NCBI RefSeq assembly: GCF_023336735.1
Contig: NZ_JAMBAQ010000016.1
Location: forward strand, 1 to 42,333
Length of the DNA: 42,333 nucleotides
Origin: Moraxella oculi
GTDB taxonomy: Bacteria > Pseudomonadota > Gammaproteobacteria > Pseudomonadales > Moraxellaceae
Reading direction: 5' to 3'
The stretch's first letter is position 1. The number at the start of each line of letters is the position of its first letter. The notes under the pieces are model-generated. The model searched no databases, had not been told where the DNA came from, and worked only from the letters and a program-made list of their open reading frames with translations. The position numbers and the translations under genes were made by a program. Below are positions 17,584-28,445 of this stretch, in pieces.

Positions 17584-18969
17584 ATGACCAACATCTTTAG
17601 ACCTTTTGAACATGATGCACAGCTAGGCTGTTCATGTGGCAAACATCATGATCAATCGACCTGCCCCACAAGCTTGCTTGATGACAAACACAGTCAAGCC
17701 AGCCAGATTGAGCAAGCATCGGTTGACTTTGTAGAAGCTGTTGCCATTAAAGCACTGTTCCCGCATGAGCCGACTCGCCGTGCATTTTTGAACAGTGTTG
17801 GTAAAGGTGCGGTGATGGCGGCGGTAGCAAGCATTCTGCCCTTATCCTCTCTCCAAGAAGCCGCTGCGATTGATAAGCTTGCCTTAGAAAAAAAAGAGCT
17901 GACCATTGGCTTTATCCCCATACTATGTTCCACGCCACTCATCATGGCTGACCCCTTAGGCTATTATGCCGAGCAAGGCATTCGCACCAAACTGGTCAAG
18001 CGAGCAGGCTGGGCGTTGATACGAGATCAACTCATGAGTCGCCAGCTAGACGCATCACACTTTTTGGCACCGATGCCATTAGCAATGACTCTTGGTTTAG
18101 GGTCTGCCAAACAAGACACTCAAGTCGCCTGTATCCAAAACATCAATGGGCAAGCCTTGGTGATGGCACTCAAACACAAAAACAACCGCAATCCTGCCAA
18201 CTGGAAAGGCATGACTTTCGCCATTCCCTTTGAACATTCGATGCACAACTACCTGCTAAGATATTTTTTGGCGGAACATGGACTTGACCCTGATAAAGAT
18301 GTCAAACTTCGCCTAACCACACCACCTGACATGATCGCCAATCTAAGAGCAGGCAATATTGATGGTTTTTTTGGGCCAGAACCGTTCAACCAACGAGCTG
18401 TGTGGGATAAGGCAGGCTACATTCATACGCTTAGCCGTGATATTTGGAATGGGCATCCTTGCTGTTCATTTGGCACATCATCAACATTCATTCAACATCA
18501 CCCAAACAGCTTTTTGGCAATGTACCGAGCAATTTTAAAAGCCAATGTGATGGCAAACCAACCTAACATCAAAAAACAGCTTTCCAAAATCTTAGCACCT
18601 GCCAATTATCTCAACCAACCTGAATTGGTCATTCGCCAAAGTCTTACTGGTCGCTTTGCCGATGGTGTGGGTGGTATTCAAGATGTGCCTGATCGCACAG
18701 GCTTTGATGCGATGCCATGGCATTCATTGGCGGTTTGGATGATGACACAGATGAAACGCTGGGGTTATCTAAAAGGCGATGTCAACTACCAATCACTCGC
18801 CCAACAAATCTTTATGCTCACTGATGCCAAGAGAGAAATGAGTAAATTAGGTTATGAATTTGCTGATGAAAAATCCATTGTTGTGATGGGCAAGAGATTC
18901 GACCCCGCCAAACCAGATGACTATCTTAATGGCTTTAACATCAGACGCCAAGCCAAGCAGTTTATATGA
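17584..18969 (+). CDS. NrtA/SsuA-type ABC substrate-binding protein with Tat signal
   Basis: The 461-residue protein resembles nitrate/bicarbonate/sulfonate-binding proteins: LTIGFIPILCSTPLIMA at the start of the binding fold, then FEHSMHNYLLRYFLAEHG, and GNIDGFFGPEPFNQRAVW. A twin-arginine signal lies unusually deep: RR at 65-66 in TRRAFLNSV, followed by a hydrophobic stretch GAVMAAVASILPLSS. The roughly 60 residues before it include GCSCGKHH (Cys16, Cys18, His21, His22) and Cys27, a possible metal site. Export by Tat would mean folding or cofactor loading in the cytoplasm. The ligand is unknown. Twelve bases separate it from the permease gene. Confidence 0.88.
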   Translation: MTNIFRPFEHDAQLGCSCGKHHDQSTCPTSLLDDKHSQASQIEQASVDFVEAVAIKALFPHEPTRRAFLNSVGKGAVMAAVASILPLSSLQEAAAIDKLALEKKELTIGFIPILCSTPLIMADPLGYYAEQGIRTKLVKRAGWALIRDQLMSRQLDASHFLAPMPLAMTLGLGSAKQDTQVACIQNINGQALVMALKHKNNRNPANWKGMTFAIPFEHSMHNYLLRYFLAEHGLDPDKDVKLRLTTPPDMIANLRAGNIDGFFGPEPFNQRAVWDKAGYIHTLSRDIWNGHPCCSFGTSSTFIQHHPNSFLAMYRAILKANVMANQPNIKKQLSKILAPANYLNQPELVIRQSLTGRFADGVGGIQDVPDRTGFDAMPWHSLAVWMMTQMKRWGYLKGDVNYQSLAQQIFMLTDAKREMSKLGYEFADEKSIVVMGKRFDPAKPDDYLNGFNIRRQAKQFI

Positions 18970-18981
18970 GGACAAATCGCC

Positions 18982-19863
18982 ATGTTTGGCAAACTCACAC
19001 AACAAACCAAAGCCCATTTACTAAGTCTCTTACTCGTCATTAGCATGCTTGGCATTTGGCAAGTGGCGACTTTACCCACCAAAACCACCGCCCCAACCGA
19101 CCCCATCGCTTTAGAATACGAAGTGCTGATGGGCAACATACCAGAGGGTACGCCAGCTGGTGCGACTTTAAGCACAGTCCAAAGCGACTTTCCCAGCCCA
19201 GTCAATTTCGCCAAAATCAGCCTTGAGCATTTATCCGATCCTTTTTATGACAAAGGTCCTAACGATAAAGGCATTGGCATTCAGCTGGCGTATTCAATCG
19301 TTCGTGTGTTGGCAGGCTTCATGCTGGCGATGATGGTTGGCATTCCGCTTGGATACTTACTTGGCATCTCTCAAATCGCCAATAAAGCCATCTCTCCTTT
19401 CATACAGTTACTCAAACCCATTTCACCGCTTGCGTGGATGCCCATTGCTCTTTATACCATCAAAGATGCCAATCTATCGGCAGTGTTTGTGATTTTTATT
19501 TGTTCAATTTGGCCAATGTTGACCAATACCGCCTTTGGCGTAGCCAGTGTTCGCCGTGAATGGCTCAATGTCGCTCGTACCTTAGAAGTAGATGCCTTAA
19601 CCAAGGCCAGAAAAATCGTCCTGCCAGCCGCCGCCCCAACCATCGTAACAGGCATGCGCATCTCCATGGGCATTGCTTGGCTGGTCATTGTGGCTGCTGA
19701 AATGCTCGTAGGTGGCACAGGCATTGGCTATTTTGTATGGAATCAGTGGAATAATCTTTCACTGGGCAATGTGATTTTTGCGGTATTGATGATTGGCTTG
19801 GTGGGCATGCTCCTTGATTTGATTTTTGCCAAATTACAAAGAAAAGCCAGCTATACAGAATGA
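18982..19863 (+). CDS. NrtB/SsuC-type ABC permease
   Basis: The 293-residue inner-membrane protein has an N-terminal helix, a roughly 60-residue periplasmic loop (from about 35 to 95), and then the BPD transport core. Matching features are QLAYSIVRVLAGFMLAMMVGIPLGYLLG, PISPLAWMPIALY, and the EAA loop NVARTLEVDALTKARKIVLP. The loop after the first helix is typical of NrtB (nitrate permease) rather than the shorter SsuC. It lies between the binding protein and ATPase genes with 12-base gaps and should pair with both. Confidence 0.92.
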   Translation: MFGKLTQQTKAHLLSLLLVISMLGIWQVATLPTKTTAPTDPIALEYEVLMGNIPEGTPAGATLSTVQSDFPSPVNFAKISLEHLSDPFYDKGPNDKGIGIQLAYSIVRVLAGFMLAMMVGIPLGYLLGISQIANKAISPFIQLLKPISPLAWMPIALYTIKDANLSAVFVIFICSIWPMLTNTAFGVASVRREWLNVARTLEVDALTKARKIVLPAAAPTIVTGMRISMGIAWLVIVAAEMLVGGTGIGYFVWNQWNNLSLGNVIFAVLMIGLVGMLLDLIFAKLQRKASYTE

Positions 19864-19875
19864 TGAGAATTAAAG

Positions 19876-20724
19876 ATGACAGAATCCCTAATCAGTGTCA
19901 AAAACCTGACCAAAAGCTTTTCCCAAGATGCCCAAGCCGTTTTTCAGAATGTCAACTTTGACATCAAGAAAAATGAATTCATCTGCCTGATTGGTCATTC
20001 TGGCTGTGGAAAATCCACCATCTTAAATTGCCTAGCAGGGCTTGACACACCCACCTCTGGTCAGATACTGATGGAAAACATTCCCATCACAGGCACCAGC
20101 TTGGAGCGTGGTATGGTGTTTCAATCACATGCCTTATTGCCCTGGCTGTCGGTCAAGGATAATATCGGCTTCGCCATTGATGCTAAGTTTGGCAAACTGC
20201 CCCATCATGACAAAACCGATAAGATTCGCCATTATCTTTCACTGGTTGGTCTAGAATCAGCGATGGATAAGATGCCTTCTGAACTGTCTGGCGGTATGAA
20301 ACAGCGTGTTGGCATTGCCAGAGCTTTTGCCACCGAACCAAAAATGTTACTGATGGACGAACCCTTTGGTGCATTAGACGCCCTGACACGAGGCATCATT
20401 CAAGATGAGCTTGTCAATATTGTCGAAAAAACTCACCAAACCGTCTTTATGATCACTCATGACATTGACGAAGCCATTTTACTTGCTGACCGAATTTTTT
20501 TGATGAGTAATGGTCCAAGAGCTGTGCTTGCCGAGATTGTCGTCAATACCATCTCTCACCCAAGAAGTCGTGAAGAGATTCATCATACCCAAGATTATTA
20601 TCGTATTCGCAATCATCTTTTGGACTTTTTGGTGCATCGCAGTAAAAAACTGCAAGCAGAAACTGACCGACCCAGCACCCCAAAAATCGTCTACCCTGCA
20701 AGGGACAACTGGGATTTGTTGTAG
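19876..20724 (+). CDS. NrtD/SsuB-type ABC ATP-binding protein
   Basis: The 282-residue ATPase has Walker [11 protein letters not shown]-loop [12 protein letters not shown], signature LSGGMKQR, Walker [12 protein letters not shown] and H-loop MITHDIDEA. These features, notably LLPWLSV and [12 protein letters not shown], are typical of nitrate/sulfonate/taurine importers. The C-terminus lacks the extra binding-protein-like domain of NrtC. It ends the five-gene set. No clear hairpin terminator is visible before glmS. Confidence 0.93.
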   Translation: MTESLISVKNLTKSFSQDAQAVFQNVNFDIKKNEFICLIGHSGCGKSTILNCLAGLDTPTSGQILMENIPITGTSLERGMVFQSHALLPWLSVKDNIGFAIDAKFGKLPHHDKTDKIRHYLSLVGLESAMDKMPSELSGGMKQRVGIARAFATEPKMLLMDEPFGALDALTRGIIQDELVNIVEKTHQTVFMITHDIDEAILLADRIFLMSNGPRAVLAEIVVNTISHPRSREEIHHTQDYYRIRNHLLDFLVHRSKKLQAETDRPSTPKIVYPARDNWDLL

Positions 20725-20865
20725 CATTTCAATAAATAACATCCCATGCCAGCTGATAATCTTGGACATTTTCACTCCCAAAACTCAACGCTTTTATTAA
20801 AGGCATCATGGTCGACTTAGCAACAAGATTTTTAGCAAAACTAAACAATTTACACAAAACGAATG

Positions 20866-20874
20866 TGATATACT
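20866..20874 (+). promoter_or_regulatory. Extended -10 promoter of glmS
   Basis: TGATATACT is a TGn extended -10. A TTTACA 11 bases upstream (20849-20854) is too close for a standard -35 of the same element. The start lies about 135 bases before the glmS GTG, leaving a long leader with no recognised GlmS ribozyme motif. Confidence 0.5.
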
Positions 20875-21016
20875 AGCACTCATTTTAACTTTTTGGGTTT
20901 GCCAAAAAAATTCACCAAGCTGCCCAACGATTTGGGGTGGCTTATTGGGTGTCTCACGATTGGCTCATCAAGACCATTGATGACTAACTGTATTTTTTGA
21001 TACTAAGGAACTTTTT

Positions 21017-22861
21017 GTGTGCGGTATCGTTGGTGGCATTCGCAGCAATGCCAATATTGTAGATTTTTTGACAGACAGCTTAAAACGCTTGGAATATCGT
21101 GGCTACGATTCGTCTGGGATTGCTGTATATGGCGAAGCAGAAAACAAAATCAAGCGTGTTCGTCGTGTTGGACGCGTGGCACTCATGGAAGAGGCAGCAC
21201 GAGCTAAAGGCGTCACAGGGCATATCGGCATCGGTCATACTCGCTGGGCAACGCACGGAGGCGTAACCGAACCAAACGCACATCCACACATTTCAGGCGG
21301 AACGATTGCTGTTGTGCATAATGGCATCATTGAAAACTTTGAAGCAGAACGCAATCGCCTAGAAGCATTGGGCTTTGTGTTTGAATCTCAGACAGATACT
21401 GAAGTCATCGCTCACAGCATTCATCACGAATACACCCAAAACGGCGGTCATCTATATCGTGCTGTACAAACTGCATGCTCTCGTTTTCAAGGAGCGTATG
21501 CCATCGCCGTCATCACGCCTGACGACCCAACACAGATGGTGGTGGCCAGAATGGGCTGTCCATTACTCATCGGATTTGGCGAAAAAGAAGTATTCGTCGC
21601 ATCAGATGTCTCAGCGGTCGTGTCTTTTACTCGTCAAGTAACCTACCTAGAAGATGGGGACATTGCCATCTTAACAGCCGATGGCATTGACACTTTGATT
21701 GACAAAGATGGTAACACGCCACAGCGTCAAATTAAGACCTCTCAGCTATCCCTTGCCAGCCTTGAACTGGGGCCTTATAGCCATTTCATGCAAAAAGAAA
21801 TCAATGAACAACCAAGAGCGGTTGCTGATACGGCAGAGATCTTCTTAGATGGCGGATTTGTCGCAGAAAATTTTGGCGACATGGCACCACAAATTTTTGA
21901 TGCCATCACCAGCATTAAAATTCTCGCCTGCGGCACTTCCCACTACGCCGCATTGACAGGCAAATACTGGCTAGAGTCCATCGCCAAAATTCGTTGTGAT
22001 GTTGAAATCGCCAGTGAATACCGCTATCGTGATGTCATCGCTGACCCAAATGAGCTGATCATCACCATCAGTCAGTCAGGCGAAACGCTAGACACGATGG
22101 AAGCCTTGAAATACGCTCAGCAACAAGGGCATGATTACAGCCTATCCATCTGTAATGTCATGGAGTCCGCCCTACCCAGAAACAGCACGCTTGCCATTCA
22201 CACTCGTGCAGGAGCAGAGATTGGGGTGGCAAGCACCAAGGCGTTCACAACACAACTGGTGATCTTATTTGGTCTGGCAGTAACCCTAGCCAAGATGCGC
22301 GGCCATCTCAATGATGACCAACTTGAAAGCCATGGTGAAGCATTGCGTCAGCTCCCTGGTAGCATTCAACACGCTTTGAATCTAGAACCACAGATTGCTA
22401 CTTGGGCACAAAAATTCGCCACTAAGCCATCGGCTTTATTTTTAGGTCGTGGTATTCACTATCCAATCGCCCTAGAAGGCGCTCTCAAGCTTAAAGAGTT
22501 GACTTATATTCATGCCGAAGCTTACCCAGCAGGTGAACTCAAACACGGACCACTAGCATTGGTTGATGAAAACATGCCTGTGGTCGTCATCGCCCCAAAT
22601 GACAAATTGCTTGATAAGGTCAAGGCAAACATGCAAGAAGTTGGTGCGCGTGGTGGCGAACTGTTTGTGCTGACTGACCTAGATAGCGATTTTGCCGAGA
22701 CAGATGGGGTGCATGTGATTCGAACACCACGCCATGTCGGGGTATTATCCCCCATCGTGCATACCATTGCCGTACAAATCCTATCTTATCATGTCGCACT
22801 GGTACGCGGTACAGATGTCGATAAACCAAGAAATCTGGCAAAATCAGTAACAGTAGAATGA
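21017..22861 (+). CDS. glmS: Glucosamine-6-phosphate synthase (glutamine:fructose-6-phosphate amidotransferase)
   Basis: GlmS makes glucosamine-6-phosphate from fructose-6-phosphate and glutamine, the entry to UDP-GlcNAc, peptidoglycan and LOS. The start is a GTG fixed by the chemistry: the next codon is Cys2, the glutaminase nucleophile after removal of Met (MCGIVGG). AAGGA lies seven bases upstream. The N-terminal glutaminase domain shows GHTRWATHG and HNGIIEN. Two SIS domains follow with [10 protein letters not shown] and SQSGETLDT, and the C-terminal tail is LAKSVTVE as in E. coli. Length is 614 residues, normal. It draws on the same fructose-6-phosphate pool as the pgi gene in this window. 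Confidence 0.98.
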   Translation: MCGIVGGIRSNANIVDFLTDSLKRLEYRGYDSSGIAVYGEAENKIKRVRRVGRVALMEEAARAKGVTGHIGIGHTRWATHGGVTEPNAHPHISGGTIAVVHNGIIENFEAERNRLEALGFVFESQTDTEVIAHSIHHEYTQNGGHLYRAVQTACSRFQGAYAIAVITPDDPTQMVVARMGCPLLIGFGEKEVFVASDVSAVVSFTRQVTYLEDGDIAILTADGIDTLIDKDGNTPQRQIKTSQLSLASLELGPYSHFMQKEINEQPRAVADTAEIFLDGGFVAENFGDMAPQIFDAITSIKILACGTSHYAALTGKYWLESIAKIRCDVEIASEYRYRDVIADPNELIITISQSGETLDTMEALKYAQQQGHDYSLSICNVMESALPRNSTLAIHTRAGAEIGVASTKAFTTQLVILFGLAVTLAKMRGHLNDDQLESHGEALRQLPGSIQHALNLEPQIATWAQKFATKPSALFLGRGIHYPIALEGALKLKELTYIHAEAYPAGELKHGPLALVDENMPVVVIAPNDKLLDKVKANMQEVGARGGELFVLTDLDSDFAETDGVHVIRTPRHVGVLSPIVHTIAVQILSYHVALVRGTDVDKPRNLAKSVTVE

Positions 22862-22871
22862 CTTCACCATC

Positions 22872-22900
22872 AAGAGCCATTGCTTAATGGCTCTTCTTTC
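22872..22900 (+). terminator. Intrinsic terminator of glmS
   Basis: AAGAGCCATT and AATGGCTCTT form a perfect ten-pair stem with loop GCTT, followed by CTTCTTTC. It lies just beyond the stop codon and faces the 3' end of the convergent CPBP gene. Confidence 0.85.
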
Positions 22901-23617
22901 TCACTCCCCCAGCAAATACAAAGGCAAGGTCAACCCAAACAAATCAAAAAATGAATGTGCCAAAGTGAACGGCAACAACTCATCACTCTTACGACGCAAC
23001 AACAAGAACACCATACCAAGCGTCGTGATGGTCAAAGCCCCTGCCAAGCCTTGATAAGTATGAAAGGCAAAGCGCACCAATAAAGTCAACACAATTGCCA
23101 GTGGCAAATGCTTTTTAGCAGTCAATGCCACAAGCCCAACAAAAAACACCTCTTCATAAAAGCCATTAATCAAAGCAAATAGCAATAAAGACGGCGACCA
23201 CATACCAAAATGCTCCTCCACACCATACTGCACTTCTGCGGCAGCATAAAGCTGCGGAAAAGCCATGTACTGAAAGGTTTCATAAAGGGTGGCAACCACA
23301 CTTGCACAAAGAACATACAAAACAGTCTTTGGTATGGTCCAGCGATTAAAGCTAAAATTAAGCTGTTTAAAATCAAATCGACGGTATTTTAAATAACCCC
23401 AAGCCACCACCAAAGCCACCAACTCAGTCGCAATGCCTCGCCAATTACCACCGGCATCAAACTCTAATGTCTCTGGGGCAACCTGTCCATGATTGAGCAT
23501 CCCAATGAAATGTAAGGTTGAATCATAGATGGCAATGCCAAAAAAGACGACTGCCAAGATCACAATATCATGGAAGTACAGTTGCTTGTTCAAATGCGTC
23601 ATTAACTTGTTACTCAC
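22901..23617 (-). CDS. CPBP-family intramembrane metalloprotease-like protein
   Basis: The 238-residue, strongly hydrophobic protein has about six to seven predicted membrane helices. The three CPBP (CAAX protease/bacteriocin-processing, Abi) motifs are recognisable: motif 1 NGFYEEVFFVG with Glu155-Glu156, motif 2 with His186 in RFAFHTYQG, and motif 3 with His221 in LAHSFFDLFG. The Arg usual in motif 1 (EExxFR) is replaced by Val160. The metal-binding Glu and His residues remain, so activity is possible but not certain. The substrate is unknown. It is convergent with glmS. A tandem pair of TAGTAAAG repeats lies about 90-110 bases upstream (23708-23725). Confidence 0.82.
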   Translation of the reverse strand: MSNKLMTHLNKQLYFHDIVILAVVFFGIAIYDSTLHFIGMLNHGQVAPETLEFDAGGNWRGIATELVALVVAWGYLKYRRFDFKQLNFSFNRWTIPKTVLYVLCASVVATLYETFQYMAFPQLYAAAEVQYGVEEHFGMWSPSLLLFALINGFYEEVFFVGLVALTAKKHLPLAIVLTLLVRFAFHTYQGLAGALTITTLGMVFLLLRRKSDELLPFTLAHSFFDLFGLTLPLYLLGE

Positions 23618-24040
23618 TCATCACCAGTAAAAAAATGCGTTATCTTTACCTCAATGCTTGATTTGAAAAGAACTGGTTTTGCCTCTTAATCAAATCTCTA
23701 AACCTCTAGTAAAGATTAGTAAAGGGTATTTTAAAAATATTAGCAACGCTAACATCACAAACATTCTTGTTAGGATACATTGGGTTTAAAGCAGTGTCAG
23801 TCATTTTAACCACCTTTATAAGAAACAATTAGGGACTTTAGACATGAAAAAACCCCATGACGAATGAGCCTTGTCGCCAAAATAAAATCTCGGTTAACTT
23901 AGAACTCCACCGCCCTTGCGTTTAGGTTAAAAATACAATATTCTTTTTAAAAAAACAAGGACATTATTTGACATTAACCGTGCAATATCCGTCGCCTGCC
24001 ATAATCAAATTTGCTTTCAATAACTTTCACACATAATCAC
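23618..24040. other. Gene-poor region with possible toxin-gene debris
   Basis: No intact gene is visible. On the minus strand at 23989-24036 a short reading frame gives ANLIMAGDGYCTVNV, which loosely resembles the C-terminal Fic-domain stretch (NxMLASGGYPWTVIxV) with losses and a Trp-to-Cys change. It directly follows the antitoxin-like gene at 24041. Other stretches are A/T-rich and carry the putative upstream region of the CPBP gene, including two TAGTAAAG copies at 23708-23725. The Fic reading is weak. Confidence 0.25.
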
Positions 24041-24280
24041 TCATCGCATGGCTGAAACCAAATTTGCATTTCCAATGAATTTTGGAAACTCCACAGATTC
24101 GCCGTTGGCTAAACTGCCGATGTACGCTTGCAATTCTTCGTCTGTAATGTGTAGCCCTGTTGCCTTGTAGCGTCTTAACGCTTCCAAGCCTGCTGACTCA
24201 AATGCTGTTTGTTCAGCTTGTTTTGCCAATTCCTGACGAGTTAACTCCAAATCAAAATCATGAGTCAATACCGCTGACAT
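24041..24280 (-). CDS. Small antitoxin-like protein
   Basis: The 79-residue product starts at the ATG at 24280. A TTG nine bases earlier is the only longer option, and no ribosome binding site is convincing. Residues about 27-65 (EALRRYKATG, then HITDEELQAYIGSLANGE) fit the pattern of C-terminal halves of CopG/RelB-type antitoxins, in which an A-x-x-Y/W-x-x-TG helix is followed by an acidic, toxin-binding helix ending in GE. The N-terminal DNA-binding part is not clear. No intact toxin gene follows, only low-quality debris. It could be an orphan antitoxin or an unrelated small protein. Confidence 0.45.
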   Translation of the reverse strand: MSAVLTHDFDLELTRQELAKQAEQTAFESAGLEALRRYKATGLHITDEELQAYIGSLANGESVEFPKFIGNANLVSAMR

Positions 24281-24315
24281 AACAATCAAATACTAACAAA
24301 AAAACTGACAAGCGA

Positions 24316-24825
24316 TTACTTAATGCGTACACGATACTTGACAGCAGCCGTCGCTCCAATACCAACATCCTCGATTGTCCATCGCAATGCTTTATAGTAG
24401 CTTAATGGAACTTCCTGTATCTGCCCATTAACCCTGGTGCGAATCGGCATGTTGACAAATCGCTGACCATCAACACTGGCTCGAACGATTGCAGGCTCTA
24501 CCATGCCAATAAGCTCTGCCTCTTTAGGAATGCTAAGTGTGATAGTCATGCTACGCAAACGGTTGGCGTTATGATTGGTGTACAACCCTTGGTACTCGAT
24601 CACATCACCATGAACCACATTATCATTGGTTGTCAATGGCTGTAAAGTTTCCTTACCAGCAGCGTCAGTACGCACCAAAAAAGCATGCAACTTGGCATCA
24701 ATCTCTGGATTGACTTGGCTGACTTGAGCGTTTGGAAGTTGTGCATCACTTGGCGTTGGCAACATGGCATTGGCTGCCGAGACTGTCATCACCATCACAG
24801 CCAAAAATATGCGATGCAATTTCAT
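24316..24825 (-). CDS. Secreted protein with DUF11-like beta domain
   Basis: The ATG at 24825 is chosen because GAGGA lies seven bases upstream and the product then starts with a signal peptide (MKLHRIFLAVMVMTVSAANA). The upstream 28 codons are not protein-like. The mature part of about 150 residues contains DNVVHGDVIEYQGLYTNH followed by TITLSIPKEAEL, which matches the DUF11 pattern of a beta-sandwich repeat (VxxGDxVxYxxxxxNxG...LPxGxxL). One such repeat is seen. There is no lipobox and no anchor, so a periplasmic or released protein is likely. The function is not known. It precedes the antitoxin-like gene by 35 bases (measured to the ATG at 24280). Confidence 0.75.
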   Translation of the reverse strand: MKLHRIFLAVMVMTVSAANAMLPTPSDAQLPNAQVSQVNPEIDAKLHAFLVRTDAAGKETLQPLTTNDNVVHGDVIEYQGLYTNHNANRLRSMTITLSIPKEAELIGMVEPAIVRASVDGQRFVNMPIRTRVNGQIQEVPLSYYKALRWTIEDVGIGATAAVKYRVRIK

Positions 24826-25038
24826 AAGCTTTTCCTCATCAATTAGTAATAGTAAGACACGATTGAAGACCAATCGCCAAATGGTTGATGTCTGATTTTT
24901 TCTTATCATAGCATGAAATCAGCATCAAAACATATTAAAATTGTATCATAAGCAATGCCCATCTGTGTGATCTTGTTGCCTAATGACACACGCCAACATC
25001 ATCACACCGCCTCTCATCTTGGCCACCAAGTCATTCAT

Positions 25039-25068
25039 AAAAAGCCATTGATCATCAATGGCTTTTTT
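25039..25068 (-). terminator. Intrinsic terminator of fadBA
   Basis: AAAAAGCCATTG pairs with CAATGGCTTTTT around a five-base loop. On either strand the stem ends in a T run, so it can serve as a bidirectional terminator. It lies 14 bases beyond the fadA stop. Confidence 0.92.
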
Positions 25069-25081
25069 CAATTCAAATGGA

Positions 25082-26263
<1,182 letters not shown>

Positions 26264-26294
26264 TTAAAATTTATTTTTAGCCATCGGTGTTCAA

Positions 26295-28445
26295 TCAGTA
26301 AAAAGTCTTGCCCTGCTGCACCATTTCACGCAACAACGCTGGTGCCTCATAGGCTTTGCCCAGATGTGCATATTCATCGCACAACGCCACAAAATTGACC
26401 ACACCTATTTGATCAATGTATCTGCAAGGACCACCACGGAACGGTGGAAATCCAAGCCCTAACAGCATCGCCATATCAGCTTCGGCAGGTGTCGCTACAA
26501 TACCATCTTCTAGGCAGCGTACCGTCTCATTACAAAATGCCACCATCAAGCGATCGATGATTTGCTGATCGTCAAACTCTGCTTGGGCATCTTGCACACT
26601 TGTCAGCAGTTCATAGACATGACCATCTGATGTTTTTTTAAGCTTGCCTTTTTTATCAAGCTCGTATTTGTAGAAACCCAAGCCATTTTTTTGACCCAAG
26701 CGATTGTTTGCAAACATCACATCAGTCGCTGTCTTGTAGTCAGGCTTCATGCGATCAGGAAAACCCTCCGCCATCACTTGGCTAGCATGCACGCCTGTAT
26801 CAATACCAACCACATCCAACAAGTAAGCAGGACCCATCGGCCAGCCAAATCTCTCCATCACCTTGTCAATCTTGGCAAAATCCGCTCCATGCTTGACCAG
26901 CAAATCAAACGCACCAAAATACGGAAACAGCACACGATTCACCAAAAATCCTGGGCAATCGTTAACAACAATGGGTGTTTTACCCATCTTTTGGGCAAGA
27001 GCAACCGTGGTTGCCACTGCTTCATTGCTCGATTTTTCACCACGAATGATCTCAACCAGTGGCATGCGATGCACAGGATTAAAAAAGTGCATGCCTACAA
27101 AATTTTCTGGGCGTTTGAGATTTTCGGCCAATTTGGTAATACTAATGGTTGAAGTATTTGATGCCAAAATGGCACTCTCTTTCATGACACTTTCTGCCTC
27201 AGCGAGTACAGATTTTTTCACTTGTTCATTTTCAACAACCGCCTCAATGATGATGTCAGGTGCTGAAAAGTCGCCATAATTTAAGGTTGGGCGAATACGA
27301 CCAAGTACCTCCCCCATCTTAGCTGGCGTTGATTTGCCACGCTCAATTTCTTTGGATAACAGCTTGGTTGCCTCACTCATGCCCAAATCAAGCTGTTGGG
27401 ATTTGATGTCTTTCATGATGATGGACAGACCCTTAGCGGCTGCTTGATGGGCAATGCCACCACCCATGATGCCCGCCCCCAGTACCGCCATCTCATCAAT
27501 GTCATGGGCATCTTTGCTATGATCTTTAGCGATTTTTTTCACCGCTTGATCATTTAAGAACACACCAACCAACGCTTGAGCTTGTGGCGTCTTAGCCGCT
27601 TTTACAAAGCCCTCCACTTCCACTTTGATGGCATCATCACGGGTGAGATTGGCATGCTTTTCGATGGTTTGTACCGCCAATGCGATGGCAGGATAATGTT
27701 TTGGGTTGGCTTTGGTGAAAATCACGCCCTTAGCAGCATTGAACGCCATTGCTTGTTCAAGCTGGCTTAGGCGTACAGGATTGATTTTCTCTTGGCGTTT
27801 GACTTGCCAATCAAAATCACCAGCGATACATTTTTTAACCAAATCAATCGCCGATTGCTCAACCTGATCATCAGCCACCACAGCATCGACCAAGCCCATC
27901 TTTAAGGCGGCATCTGGGCGAATATGATTACCTGTGGCGATGATTTCTAGCGCATTGTCCACGCCTACGACACGAGGGGTACGCACCGAACCGCCAAATC
28001 CTGGAAAAATACCCAGTTTTGTTTCAGGAAGACCCACTTGACCTGATGCACCAATCACACGATATTCACACACCAAACTCATCTCAAAGCCGCCGCCTAA
28101 GGCTGCACCGTTAATGGCAGCGATTTTAGGGAATGGCAAATCCTCAAAACGATTGAATGTCTGATTAATGTTCAGCAGCCAAGCGGTCAACTCTTCTTCT
28201 GGGCGTTCAAAATGCGACACAAACTCCGTGATGTCCGCCCCTGCAATAAAGACTTTTTTACCAGAAGTGACGATCAGACCCTGAATATCATCTCGATTTT
28301 CAAGCAACGAAACCACTTCAGCAAATTCAGCATTCGTCGCTGCGTCAAATTTATTGATTGATTCTGATGGATTGTCAAAACACAAATTGGCGATACCATT
28401 CGCCAATGAAACAGACAAGCTGTTGCCATTATAAATCTCAGTCAT
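26295..28445 (-). CDS. fadB: Fatty acid oxidation complex alpha subunit (enoyl-CoA hydratase/3-hydroxyacyl-CoA dehydrogenase)
   Basis: The 716-residue bifunctional protein has an N-terminal crotonase domain ([13 protein letters not shown], then [16 protein letters not shown] with the hydratase Glu residues) and a C-terminal 3-hydroxyacyl-CoA dehydrogenase with the NAD loop [13 protein letters not shown] near residue 320 and the catalytic His in [16 protein letters not shown] second 3HCDH C-terminal repeat completes it ([14 protein letters not shown]). It is the first gene of fadBA. A TGTTATATT extended -10 lies about 58 bases upstream. Confidence 0.97.
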   Translation of the reverse strand: MTEIYNGNSLSVSLANGIANLCFDNPSESINKFDAATNAEFAEVVSLLENRDDIQGLIVTSGKKVFIAGADITEFVSHFERPEEELTAWLLNINQTFNRFEDLPFPKIAAINGAALGGGFEMSLVCEYRVIGASGQVGLPETKLGIFPGFGGSVRTPRVVGVDNALEIIATGNHIRPDAALKMGLVDAVVADDQVEQSAIDLVKKCIAGDFDWQVKRQEKINPVRLSQLEQAMAFNAAKGVIFTKANPKHYPAIALAVQTIEKHANLTRDDAIKVEVEGFVKAAKTPQAQALVGVFLNDQAVKKIAKDHSKDAHDIDEMAVLGAGIMGGGIAHQAAAKGLSIIMKDIKSQQLDLGMSEATKLLSKEIERGKSTPAKMGEVLGRIRPTLNYGDFSAPDIIIEAVVENEQVKKSVLAEAESVMKESAILASNTSTISITKLAENLKRPENFVGMHFFNPVHRMPLVEIIRGEKSSNEAVATTVALAQKMGKTPIVVNDCPGFLVNRVLFPYFGAFDLLVKHGADFAKIDKVMERFGWPMGPAYLLDVVGIDTGVHASQVMAEGFPDRMKPDYKTATDVMFANNRLGQKNGLGFYKYELDKKGKLKKTSDGHVYELLTSVQDAQAEFDDQQIIDRLMVAFCNETVRCLEDGIVATPAEADMAMLLGLGFPPFRGGPCRYIDQIGVVNFVALCDEYAHLGKAYEAPALLREMVQQGKTFY

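Noticed and set aside
20725-21016. glmS ribozyme-type riboswitch in the glmS leader
   Set aside because: glmS ribozymes are a Gram-positive feature and no ribozyme core motif could be recognised in this 292-base stretch.
26691-27152. 153-codon plus-strand open frame inside fadB
   Set aside because: It lies wholly antisense to a well-supported fadB and reads as low-complexity His/Arg-rich sequence.
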